Origin: Pachyseris speciosa
Lineage: Eukaryota > Cnidaria > Anthozoa > Scleractinia > Pachyseridae
Direction: 5' to 3'
Length of the DNA: 64,000 nt
Assembly: GCA_016490735.1 (NCBI GenBank)
Contig: JAEMWC010000014.1
Coordinates: 1,972,501-2,036,500, forward strand
Translations under genes and position numbers: made by a program
Shown here: positions 37,122 through 47,787 of the stretch, in pieces
How positions within the stretch are numbered: position 1 is the stretch's first letter
Layout: every line of letters begins with the position of its first letter
The notes under the pieces: model-generated
Told to the model about the DNA's origin: nothing
Seen by the model: only the letters and a program-made list of their open reading frames with translations
Database searches by the model: none

Positions 37122-38368
37122 TTAGCTTATGCAGCAAAAAAAAAAAACAACAGCAACAACAACAACAGGAAAAGAGAGAGGTCTTCCCGACAGCACAAAA
37201 AATTCAACGAACCTCTTCTTTTTGTTGAAATTCCTCTCAAGACATTTCAAAATACGGTATTCGCATTTATCATCGGACACGATTCATCATCAGACAGCCG
37301 GAAAAATAATGGAAAACTCAAAAACAGAATAGGCTAATTTCAGTTGTTCCAACGTGGTATAAAAAGTTCAGGTGATCCGTCGGCGTATTTTGGAAAAAGT
37401 CATTTCCCGAAACGAAGACGAAAATGGTGTCTCTTTCTATGGTAATGGTAATGGATTTATATACCGCACGTATCACACAGTTTCATGGCAGTTTACAGTT
37501 CTTCTTTTGGGTGAGATCAAACGTCAGCCTATAAAGGCACATCTGGCAGCCACTATCATTCCATAATAATATTTTGATCTCACCCACCCAACCAATCCAC
37601 ACATGAAAGTCAGATACGCTTAAAATGACCAACCACGCGAGGAAACGTCACCAAAAAGGGCGTTAAAGTAGGCCGCAGGTACCCCTTTTGTGCGAAGCCT
37701 CGGCGTATAGGCCATTATCGGGAGTACCCCCTCCCCCTTCTCCCGGGCACAGACGCTTGAATTCGTTCTCACCAACAGAAGACTTGACACCCCTCAACGC
37801 CATCTTGAATCCCACAAACCAGATCGGCTTTTGTTTGGGGTGCTGTCTGCTGACAGAGAGTTATTTTGTTGCAGTGAGTCCACGAATCAATCACCGGACA
37901 GCCATTTCATTTTTTATTTCGTTACAAGTTGTGCGAACGTGCACAATGTTTTCAAAGTCGCAAAACAGCTTCACGTGGTAAAATTGATTCGTAAACTAAA
38001 GAAAATCTTCCTGCAGCTATCTCAGGGGATCTACTAAGCATTTCTTTATTATTATTTTCAGCCTAGAAATGCCACTAAGACCACTAATCTGAACGTTTTT
38101 TGAGCGTCCGATAACGGATTTTGATGTCCGATAATAAATTCCTCGACCTACTCACTTTCAATAAATTTTGTTTGAAATACTTCTTCTGAAGTTCAATTGG
38201 CATCGCCTAATAATTGATTTAGATCCTAAATTTTTGGTGTGAGAAAAATTGAATTGATTAATTACCTTCGTCCGCCATTACTCACGGCTTGTCTTGAAAT
38301 GCCCTAGTGCCAGGCTACTGTAGTGTTTTCTCGATTATCAAAGAAATTGAAGGGGAGGGGTGGTCTAA

Positions 38369-38578
38369 GTCGTAAGTCGCAAGTCCTAAGTGGTAATCGG
38401 TAATCGGTAATCAACAAGTGGCAAGTCACAAGTCTCAACTCGCAAGTGGTGAACAGCAAGTCCCAAGTCGTAAATCATAACTCGGAAGTGGTAAACAACA
38501 ACTCGCAAGTCGTAAATCCCAACTCGCAAGTGGCAAATTCAAACTAAGAAGTGGGTAGTTGAAAATAGCAAGTGGAAA
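38369..38578. repeat. AAGTCG-type decamer minisatellite, copy 1
   Basis: Degenerate ~10-bp units such as AAGTCGTAAGT, AACTCGCAAGTGG and CAAGTCACAAG. The second copy (46985-47166) is about 35 bp shorter, so units have been gained or lost since duplication. Confidence 0.75.
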
Positions 38579-39198
38579 GTCACTTTCGACTTTTCAGTTT
38601 TGATTTTCAATGGCCACCCTCGGCCGCGGTACCTCACGGCTCACATTTCGGCGGCGCATGGGAGCGATGTATTCGCACAACGCGGAAGACTCTGCAAGCC
38701 CTCCTCCGAGAGCAAATCACCTTGATGTGCGAACTTGAAAGTATTATGAATGGCCGTCCGATCACAACAGTTTCCAGTGGCCCGCAAGACGTGCAGCCCT
38801 TAACACCTAATCATCTGCTGCTATTACGCTCCGAATCTTCAATGCCTCCAGGGCTGTTCCGTAAGGAAGATCTATTGTGCCGTAGAAGGTGGAAACAGGT
38901 TCAGTACCTTGCGGTTATCTTCTGGAAAAGATGGTCGAGAGAGTATCTACCTCTTTTACAAAACAAGCAGAAATGGCTGCGTCCGAGAAGAAACATAGCC
39001 GTTGGAGATACTGTGCTCATTGCTGTGGAAAATTCTCATCGCAATTCGTGGCCCCTCGGTTGAGTAGTTGAAGTGTTCCATGGCAAGGAAGGCCTGGTAC
39101 GACGTGCCAAAGTCAAGGTTAAATGCGGAATTCTTGAAAGACCGATTGACAACCTATGTCTCATGGTTGAACGAGAAGATCGTGATCAGCGAAGCTGA
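38572..39198 (+). pseudogene. BEL/Pao retrotransposon integrase C-terminal end (dead), copy 1
   Basis: Encodes the end of a BEL/Pao pol: [20 protein letters not shown], then the DUF5641-type region with [20 protein letters not shown] and [15 protein letters not shown] at 39061-39063 interrupts the frame just after that, but the same frame remains family-like (VEVFHGKEGLVR) to a stop at 39196. The 5' remainder of pol is absent and the sequence starts in the minisatellite, so this is a fragment. The same TGA exists in copy 2. Confidence 0.85.
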
Positions 39199-39315
39199 AC
39201 GTTTTAGTTTCCTAGCAGACGATCAGTCAATTGAACAGAACAGTTTTTACAGTAATTCGCGCGTTAGTTTCGCGCTCTTTTTCCTCGTATATTTTCGTTC
39301 ATAGTTGTAATTTGC

Positions 39316-40056
39316 GTGCATAGTCATTTAGTTCGATATTATGTTTATAATGTTTTGTCATATGTAAATTTTAAAACACCCAAATATAACATCAGAAACA
39401 GTGAAGCTACGCTGGTAAAGGGCCTTTTTAAAACCAATGTTTTTAAGTTTTCTTTTTTTAATCGTATTGTAGACTTGTGGAATTGCCTACCACTAGACAT
39501 CAGGGCCCGGTTGTTCGAAAGCCGATTAACCCTAATCCAAGATTAAAACTTAACCAAGGAGTTAATTTCTCTATCCACAGACGTTGTTAAACGCTGACGA
39601 CCTGCAAAAGTTTAGATTAGAGAACTTCAATCCTGGAAAACAAAAAGCAGCAAAAGAAACTTTGATTCAAAAGTTAAAAACTGCAACCAAAGTACACGCT
39701 AATCCTGGATTAAGGTAATCGGCTTTCGAACAACCGGGCCCAGAACAATTGAACATTTTTCATCATTTAAGAATAGCGTTAATAATTTTTATCTTAATAA
39801 ATTTATTGTAAATAAGGACATATTTTTGTAGATAATGAACCAATTAATTAATTAATTAATTAATAATATTGTCTGCTTTTGTATACTGTTTGAGCTACAT
39901 TGAGGCAGTTTATTTTTATAAGGTATCTTCGTGTTCTGTATAAACTGGCCTAATTATTCAGATCTTGTATTTTTATAGTTATTTTAACTGTTAATTTATC
40001 TTTGGTTTGTGTTGTATGTTAAGATCTGTAAAATTAAAGTTGAGTAAAGTAAAGTA
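39316..40056 (+). pseudogene. LINE 3' end with a MITE inside it
   Basis: The frame encodes the typical LINE tail (KFSFFNRIVDLWNCLPLDIR), is interrupted by a MITE at 39504-39740, then resumes with the usual final helix and a 3' region ending in TAAAG repeats (GAGTAAAGTAAAG). The duplicated copy at 47930 lacks this LINE, so it inserted after duplication or was lost from the other copy. Confidence 0.75.
39504..39740. mobile_element. 237-bp MITE with CAG target duplication
   Basis: Perfect ~26-bp terminal inverted repeats (GGCCCGGTTGTTCGAAAGCC and complement), flanked by CAG at 39501-39503 and 39741-39743. Removing it restores an uninterrupted LINE reading frame, which supports the boundaries. 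Confidence 0.85.
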
Positions 40057-40117
40057 TAAGTGTTTTCACCCGTGCCTCATCACTTAGGGGCCGGTGTAAA
40101 GAACTCAACGCCTCTTC

Positions 40118-43047
40118 ATTGGTACTGATTTATTGTCCTTTTCCTTTTAAGAATGTTCATTAGTCAGTTGTCGTGCGTGTGGAATGTATTTCAGCGTGTC
40201 AGTCGAGTAATTTATTGTAATGTACTCGTCTTCCAGTATTTAAGCTCGTGTAATCATTTTCAGTTTCCCTTTTCGCGTTTCGCTTTTACAAGCAGTTTCG
40301 TTAGTCCGAGAGCAGTTTCGCCGTTGTGCAGTCTTTTACTCCTATCGCAGTTCCAGTGCAGCTTAATCACCCAGCTACTAACGAATGTAAGTGTCGTTTT
40401 TGCCGAGTTTTCCGCCCGTTCTAGTGTACTTTGTAACGTTCTTTTATTTGTTGCATTTTAGTTTGACCGCTTTTCAAGTACCTCCTTGGATAATCGCTTT
40501 ACAACGTCTACGTCCATTAAAGCGCGTTAAAAACCATATGCTGGAGTGTTTTTCCCTTGTGGAAGTTAAATCGCCTTCGCTTTAAATAGTATTATTTGAG
40601 CATTTGTGTACTGACCACCCATTGCCGGATTAGCTTGTTTAAGGTAGCCTGCGTGCAGACGTTTCCCATTTCCTTTGTTGTACGCGGAAAAAGGACAAAA
40701 ATGAGCAATAGGAAACGTCTGCACGCAGGATAGCTACTTTGCTGTTTTTAAGTGGAGATTGAGCGGGGAAGCATTTTACTTTCATCGTCAAAGTAACACT
40801 AATTCCAAACCAACAAAAGGTGAAGGGAAAGTGTTTCCACGCCTTTTCCTCTATCTGTGTATGTCTTTGATTTCTTTGTTTGCAACTACATATCACGCTT
40901 AGCAAATGTTCAAAGTAAGTAAAGTCAATTTGAAAATCAGAACAAATACTTTATATGCAGGGTGTTGTGAGACTTTCGATTTGCATTATTCCAAATTGAG
41001 ACTGCGTTCAGCATCACTTTCTTTAGTGCTCTTATTTACTCCTGCGTGGGTCTCTCGCACTGGGAAAATGTCTCACAAAGCGTGCCTAAATGGGCCGCCG
41101 GCACTATAGAATGAACTAGACCAGAAATTCACACAATGACCTTGAATTTTTTTCAGGTAATCGAAGAAAGACATATTCTTCTAAAAAGCAAAGGCGACTT
41201 GGAGACCGACGTAAGATCAAAAGAAAGTGGTAACGTAAAAAAGGAAACAAACAAACAAACAAAAAACAAAACGGTGAAGAATAAACTGTCCGAGTTTGTT
41301 TTTCTGTGCATAACCCGAATGACATCTCAAGATCCTTGCGTACGGATTGACTTGAAGTTAGAAGAAAATCGAGGGCATTCTCGTCCTCAGAGCCTTCGCG
41401 TTGTTCAATTGTAGAACGAAAGAAGTACCGCTGGAAAAAAAATCGCAGGCGCTGGGTGCTAGGATACTATCGTGTTTTATTTATTTAGTTTTTCTCGGAA
41501 ACAAATTCAAATTCCGCTCTGTTTAGCAACGTTTCAGTTACATTGTCGGGAAAATTGTCAATACCATATAGTAATGCCACATCTCTAACCATTTTTGTCC
41601 ACTCTTGCGCATCATGCAAGCGTTTCATCTATGAGAATGCAAGTTTTGAACTGACTAAGCAATTTTTCACCTGAGGAAAAGAAGCCTTTCCTTTTGACAA
41701 GATAAAAAATTGCAGAGTATTCAACGGAAAAATTTTGCGGATTGCAAACCGCCCCAGTTTACGACTTCCCTGCGACCGAAAATGTTTCACATTGTTATTT
41801 CAAATCGCGATATAAAATGAGAACTTGATATGTCCGCGGTAATCGAGATAGTCGGGATGTTTCATTCGTAGGGACTCGAATATTTATGATTAAAACAAAG
41901 ACAGGTTACTTACAAGATGGACTCGTAAACTCCGTTGTCCGGGCTGTCCAGATAGCGCTTTCCGTGTACTGTACTTGCAGTTCCATGGAAACAGACTTAC
42001 AGAATGTGGTGACGTCATAAACAAACAATGGCGTCATATGATCACTTCGGCCTGTGCACGCGCAACGTTTCGTCATCTAATAATATACATGAAAAAATTT
42101 CTCGATTCTGATTGGCTAAGAGAAATGCAGTTTTTAGGAAACACGATGCAGAAAAAAGGTAATTCAGTGCAAAAAAAAGAGGTAAACAACAGACGATTCT
42201 GATTGGCTAATAAACAAAGGAATTGAAATTGAGCCAATCAAACGTGGCCTTTGAATGGCGCAAAGTCCCTGCGAGCGAAAACAATGGCTGGCTTTTTGAA
42301 CAGGTTTTCTTTCGTGACCGCAATAACAGCAGAGAAGCTGCAAAACAGCTCTAAAAAGGAGAAACGGCTGCGAAAAGCACTGTTTTTTGGCTGTCTGTTT
42401 GGAAACAGTGGTATCCAGAGAAGGGAATTACCGACGTAATTGGAATTACGAGTAAGTTGAATTCAACACTACACTGGATTTGCGCCGAGATTAATAAGCA
42501 AACAAGGACAAACAAGGCGAAAATAACGAACTGGAAAGCCTGAAGGTAATGATTACAGCGCTTGATAGACACTTGGCAAACAAAGTAGCCTTATAGCTAT
42601 AGCCTGTAATTGTTTAGCCGGTTTTTACAGCTAAAAACACTTTAAAAAACATTGAGAAAACTATTGTTTTGATTCACCTGCGTTGCGTTGCTTCTGCAAA
42701 ATTAAGAAGCTATCTTGCAATTTTTTCATGTATATTATTAATAAGTAATCACATGATTTTTCTTGTGCAATTTGGAATAAATAAGCACTTGTAAATTTTT
42801 TCAAAGACCACAAATTGCACTCGCCCTACGGGCTCGTGCAATTTTGTGAGTCTTTGAACAAATTTACTCGTGCTTATTTATTCCATATTGCACTCCAAAT
42901 CATGTGATTACCTATACAAATACGATTTGGTTAATTTCGACTGCCAGGAAACCCGCTAAAAATTGAAAGAAAAAACAAATCTCGTTTGGCTCCGAGGCCA
43001 GTGCATAATTTCTACTTTTCCTAATAGATAGAGAGACTTTCGTCTAT
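40118..43047. repeat. 5.9-kb family unit, copy U1 (diverged, partial)
   Basis: Begins ATTGGTACTGATTTATTG and follows the same order as U2-U4. It lacks the LINE fragment carried by U2 and U3 and contains a private ~840-bp insertion at 42077-42917 (AT-rich hairpin arms with AATCATGTGATTAC). No intact gene is seen. Confidence 0.75.
40647..40733. mobile_element. Short palindromic MITE (GCGTGCAGACGTTTCC arms)
   Basis: Arms CCTGCGTGCAGACGTTTCC and GGAAACGTCTGCACGCAGG enclose ~50 bp. The same element occurs in U2-U4 (for example 48488-48727) but there carries ~140 bp of extra internal sequence. Confidence 0.75.
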
Positions 43048-43049
43048 AT

Positions 43050-43490
43050 ATATGTAAATACCTTCGAAGCCATGAAAGCCGTAGAACAATATACTTAAGG
43101 AACCATGCAAACACAGTTTGCCACTCAGCTTTCGACACACATCTCTGTTGAAAGAAAAACTTTTTGCCCCAAGTCGGAATCGAACCGACGTTCCCCAGTT
43201 ACTAGTTGGGCGTGATAACCACTACACTACCGGAGCAACCATGCTGGCAACGTGGCCACTTTAGAAAGTGAGTAGTATCGCACGTCGGTCATTCCTCGGA
43301 ACATTTTTCTTTCGAGACTTTTGTGTGTTTCCTGGCTTCTAAATTCCCTGAACTGGAATTAGAAATATATATATGTAAATACCTTCGAAGCCATGAAAGC
43401 CGTAGAACAATATACTTAAGGAACCATGCAAACACAGTTTGCCACTCAGCTTTCGACACACATCTCTATTGAAAGAAAAACTTTTTGCCC
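43050..43490. repeat. 117-bp direct repeats flanking a tRNA-like sequence
   Basis: TACCTTCGAAGCCATGAAAG and following ~100 bp occur at 43057 and again at 43380. The first copy runs into the tRNA-like region; the second ends just after its last five bases. The layout suggests a tRNA-derived SINE or a local duplication. Confidence 0.6.
43166..43236 (-). tRNA. tRNA-Thr(AGT)-like sequence
   Basis: The minus strand folds as a tRNA. Acceptor GCTCCGG pairs with TTGGGGC (three wobble pairs). Box A is TAGTGTAGTGG and the anticodon loop CTAGTAA has U33 and AGT at 34-36. The T arm GTCGG-TTCGATT-CCGAC is perfect and includes box B. The anticodon stem has one A-C mismatch at its loop end, and the D arm resembles tRNA-Val/Asp more than tRNA-Thr. 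It may be a real gene, a pseudogene or the head of a SINE. Confidence 0.55.
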
Positions 43491-43988
43491 CGAGTCTGCT
43501 TTTGTTGAATGAGTTTCTTGAAGAAATATTAAATCTGCTTTTTGTTTTCTACACCAGGTGAAAATAGCTGTGCGTTTTCGAAAATTGCTGAGACCTTGAG
43601 GGCTTGATCTTAGAATTTGTCATTTGTCAGCCATTATTAAAATCATTTATCATGAGAGAACTTATTAATAATTTATTATAACAATTGGCATGTTTGTGCA
43701 GTTGATTTGTTTGTAATCGGCAAAAAAAGTGGAATTTTATAAACACAGAAATAATAAACACAACACAAACACAAAACATTACACATACAATGGTTACACA
43801 CACTAACGAAAGCGCACTTACCATTGTGGTTCCGAGACACGCTTTCGCCGAGATCTCCTTTAGACGTAAAAGTCAGTTTACATGATATGCCTATATATGA
43901 AAAATTTATACAAACTAAGGAACAGACTAAATTGTTCATCATAGCAAAAAGAACAGTCAGTTCAGTTCAAAAAGATACAAATGTTCTA

Positions 43989-44732
43989 CTACCCGTCAGT
44001 TGGCAGTTTAAAAGATGACAGCTTTGTAGTTGAAACCTTCTTGTATAATATCTGTGCCGGAACCGACCATGGGATGAAGGCAAATTCAACATCTTCTTTT
44101 TCTTTGATTTCTTTTAAATAATCTTTTCGCAGCTTGGCTCTATCATTGCGTACCGACTTCGATACGTCATCTGATATGTATATTTGGGACTCGAAGAAAA
44201 CTCTCTCTTTAAGAGCTTTAGCGGCGGCTTTTAGAATCTTCACTTTATCCGTGTACCTAAGAAGGTAAACATGAATTGGTCGCGGCTTTGCCGCGGCCGC
44301 AGCCCGTTCTTTAACATTCGTACGGTGTGCCCTCATCACCTCGATGCCCTCGATTCCCATATGGTTTTCAAAGAAGTTGTGGGCCAGAAAGAGCTCTAGA
44401 GAGTCGTATTCCTTCTCTGCGTCTTCTCGCAAACCCCAGACGAGGATATTATTCCTTTTGGAACGATTTTCGAGGTCATCTATTCTTTTCTCTAGTTTGG
44501 TCAACTCCATGCGGGACGCTTTCTCTGCAATGTCGCTTTTCACTTCAGTGACTTGTTCTTCTAAAAGGCCGTAGCTCTGCTTTAAATCTTTAACGTCATC
44601 AGCGGTCTTCTTCTGGCTTATTTCGAGGTTCTCTAGTTTCTGAAGAATGGAGTTCAACTTTACTTCTTGTTCGGCTTTCATCTTGTCCATCTTGGCCAGA
44701 ACAGCGTCGAATTTGCCTTCGGTTGCTGTCAT
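43989..44732 (-). CDS. L1-type LINE ORF1 protein
   Basis: 247 codons. A long coiled coil (residues about 10-85: MDKMKAEQEVKLNSILQKL, LEEQVTEVKSDIAEKAS) is followed by an RRM-like core (RSKRNNILVWGLRED, then RPIHVYLLRYTDKVKILKAA) and a basic C-terminal domain (KSVRNDRAKLRKDYLKE). This is the nucleic-acid chaperone arrangement of L1-type ORF1p. The frame is intact, but the element's RT is not found beside it. Confidence 0.75.
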   Translation of the reverse strand: MTATEGKFDAVLAKMDKMKAEQEVKLNSILQKLENLEISQKKTADDVKDLKQSYGLLEEQVTEVKSDIAEKASRMELTKLEKRIDDLENRSKRNNILVWGLREDAEKEYDSLELFLAHNFFENHMGIEGIEVMRAHRTNVKERAAAAAKPRPIHVYLLRYTDKVKILKAAAKALKERVFFESQIYISDDVSKSVRNDRAKLRKDYLKEIKEKEDVEFAFIPWSVPAQILYKKVSTTKLSSFKLPTDG

Positions 44733-44906
44733 TTCGCTCTCTTTTTTTTATTTAGACCTAGTTTTAATACTCATCCGCCTCTTGAAAATAAAAAGCACAA
44801 AAAGAAACGCGTTATCACGTTTTAAGAGCGCATTTAAAACCAATATTTAGGAGAGAGCTCGGACACGTCCGTTCACCTCGATGTCATCCCCAGACTTTTC
44901 TTTCGC

Positions 44907-45705
44907 TTCATAAGCTAAGATTCTAGATGTGTTGTATTTAAATGTTGGCAAACAAAAATTGAAGTTTGCTTTTCTGTAAGTGCTTCCTTTTCGATTTCAA
45001 AATTATACAAACAATTAAAATGAACCAGGTATATTAAATTTAATATTGAAGTTTGCTCAGAACAGTGTTCTGTAAATGATAATTTTTCAGTTCTAGAACA
45101 CTCCAAAGATTCTGGCCGGATAATGAAATAAAGCGCTATGAATGCAATCTTCTTTCACAAGATGTAGTTGAATGATACAATCATGGTTTCCCTGCTAGCA
45201 GAGGCCTGACTTTCCTTGTATTCAGTGTGGTCTTTGATTAAGCCGGTTTAAAACGCATTGCTAAACTCTGCTTAAACATATCGGATAAAATGGCCGAAGA
45301 AAATAAATCAGGTCTAATAAATAAAATAAATCTTTTGAGTACACAACTTAATATTCAAAAACAGTCAGTTAACTTTAAAAACCCTTCTACTTTCCTATCC
45401 AAAGCTGAGAATAATTTGCCAAAACATCTGAAAAACCACCAGCTAAATTTGATAAGAACAAATAAAAAACTAAAATTCTACTCCATCTTTAAAAATGAAA
45501 CAAATCACTCTGAATTCATCAATCATATCCGGAATCCTGAACATAGGCGTGTAGCTTCCAAATTTAGGATAGGAAATCATAATTTAAAAATAGAAACTGG
45601 AAACACTTACAGAACAGTAAACTTCATTATTAAAGGGTTGATATATAAGCTTAAGCCTAAAAGATTATTAGCCAAAATTTTAATACAACACAGCTATTTA
45701 GAATC
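44907..45705. repeat. Duplicated locus, left part, unoccupied by Harbinger
   Basis: Copy of 340-690 plus the stretch that flanks the MITE and Harbinger at the other locus. It contains a single TTA at 45706-45708 where the Harbinger element sits in the other copy. Confidence 0.85.
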
Positions 45706-45709
45706 TTAG
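45290..45709 (+). pseudogene. LINE-type C-terminal fragment
   Basis: 139 codons containing a motif order seen at the ends of cnidarian non-LTR polymerases (FYSIFKNE, HRRVASKFRIGNHNLKIETG). The Cys-rich end that normally follows is absent, and the frame runs into unrelated duplicated sequence. There is no obvious upstream RT, so I regard it as a relic. Confidence 0.45.
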
Positions 45710-46984
45710 CTTATGCAGCAAAAAAAAACAACAACAACAGGAAAAGAGAGAGGTCTTCCCGACAGCACAAAAAATTCAACGAACCTCTTCTTTTTGTTGA
45801 AATTCCTCTCAAGACATTTCAAAATACGGTATTCGCATTTATCATCGGACACGATTCATCATCAGACAGCCGGAAAAATAATGGAAAACTCAAAAACAGA
45901 ATAGGCTAATTTCAGTTGTTCCAACGTGGTATAAAAAGTTTAGGTCTTCCTTCGATCTAGCGATCGAGATTTCCAGTCTTGATCCGTCGGCGTATTTTGG
46001 AAAAAGTCATTTCCCGAAACGAAGACGAAAATGGTGTCTCCTTCTATGGTAATGGTAATGGTAATGGTAATGGTTTATATACCGCACGTATCACACAGTT
46101 TCATGGCAGTTTACAATTCTTCTTTTGGGTGAGATCAAACGTCAGCCTATAAAGGCACATCTGGCAGCCACTATCATTCCATATTAATATTTTGATCTCA
46201 CCCACTCAACCAATCCACACATGAAAGTCAGATACGCTTAAAATGACCAACCGCGCGAGGAAACGTCACCAAAAAGGGCGTTAAAGTAGGCCGCAGGTAC
46301 CCCTTTTGTGCGAAGCCTCGGCGTATAGGCCATTATCGGGAGTACCCCCCTCCCCCTTCTCCCGGGCACAGACGCTTGAATTCGTTCTCACCAACAGAAG
46401 ACTTGACACCCCTCAACGCCATCTTGAATCCCACAAACCATATCGGCTTTTGTTTGGGGTGCTGTCTGCTGACAGAGAGTTATTTTGTTGCAGTGAGTCC
46501 ACGAATCAATCACCGGAGAGCCATTTCATTTTTAATTTCGTTACAAGTTGTGCGAACGTGCACAATGTTTTCAAAGTCGCAAAACAGCTTCACGTGGTAA
46601 AATTGATTCGTAAACTAAAGAAAATCTTCCTGCAGCTATCTCAGGGGATCTACTAAGCATTTCTTTATTATTATTTTCAGCCTAGAAATGCCACTAAGAC
46701 CACTAATCTGAACGTGATTTGAGCGTCCGATAACGGATTTTGATGTCCGATAATAAATTCCTCGACCTACTCACTTTCAATAAATTTTGTTTGAAATACT
46801 TCTTCTGAAGTTCAATTGGCATCGCCTATTAATTGATTTAGATCCTAAATTTTTGGTGTGAGAAAAATTGAATTGATTAATTACCTTCGTCCGCCATTAC
46901 TCACGGCTTGTCTTGAAATGCCCTAGTGCCAGGCTACTGTAGTGTTTTCTCGATTATCAAAGAAATTGAAGGGGAGGGGAGGGG

Positions 46985-47166
46985 TGGTCTAAGTCGTAAG
47001 TCGCAAGTCGTAACTAGTAATCAACAAGTCGTAAGTCACAAGTCTCAACTCGCAAGTGGTGAACAGCAAGTCGGAAGTGGTAAACAACAACTCGCAAGTC
47101 GTAAATCCCAACTCGCAAGTGGCAAATTCAAACTAAGAAGTGGGTAGTTGAAAATAGCAAGTGGAA
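46985..47166. repeat. AAGTCG-type decamer minisatellite, copy 2
   Basis: Shorter version of the array at 38369-38578, lacking an internal block (the CGGTAATCGGTAATC run and others). Confidence 0.75.
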
Positions 47167-47787
47167 AGTCACTTTCGACTTTTCAGTTTTGATTTTCAAT
47201 GGCCACCCTCGGCCGCGGTACCTCACGGCTCACATTTCGGCGGCGCATGGGAGCGATGTGTTCGCACAACGCGGAAGACTCTGCAAGCCCTCCTCCGAGA
47301 GCAAATCACCTTGATGTGCGAACTTGAAAGTATTATGAATGGCCGTCCGATCACAACAGTTTCCAGTGGCCCGCAAGACGTGCAGCCCTTAACACCTAAT
47401 CATCTGCTGCTATTACGCTCCGAATCTTCAATGCCTCCAGGGCTGTTCCGTAAGGAAGATCTATTGTGCCGTAGAAGGTGGAAACAGGTTCAGTACCTTG
47501 CGGATATCTTCTGGAAAAGATGGTCGAGAGAGTATCTACCTCTTTTACAAAACAAGCAGAAATGGCTGCGTCCGAGAAGAAACATAGCCGTTGGAGATAC
47601 TGTGCTCGTTGCTGTGGAAAATTCTCATCGCAATTCGTGGCCCCTCGGTTGAGTAGTTGAAGTGTTCCATGGCAAGGAAGGCCTGGTACGACGTGCCAAA
47701 GTCAAGGTTAAATGCGGAATTCTTGAAAGACCGATTGACAAGCTATGTCTCATGGTTGAACGAGAAGATCGTGATCAGCGAAGCTGA
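47161..47787 (+). pseudogene. BEL/Pao retrotransposon integrase C-terminal end (dead), copy 2
   Basis: Nearly identical to 38572-39198. It carries the same in-frame TGA (47650-47652) before the final family-like segment, so the stop predates the duplication. It retains the [15 protein letters not shown] motif; copy 1 has Val for Asp there. Confidence 0.85.

Larger units (their letters stand above)
37125..39340. repeat. Segmental duplication, copy 1 (of 45709-47930)
   Basis: About 95% identical to 45709-47930 in the same orientation. It includes a (GGTAATGGTAATGG) microsatellite, non-coding spacer, an AAGTCGCAAGT-type minisatellite and a BEL/Pao pol end. The Harbinger insertion separates this copy from its own left part at 340-1409. 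Confidence 0.85.

Noticed and set aside
40118..41950. Start of the 5.9-kb unit as a BEL/Pao long terminal repeat
   Set aside because: It follows the dead BEL end and has a TATTTAAG box, but I could not define matching LTR pairs, TG...CA ends or a primer-binding site.
42251..42439. 62-codon frame starting MNGAKSLRAKTM as a small gene
   Set aside because: Sits in a private insertion of unit U1 near hairpin arms; no homologue recognised and no supporting context.
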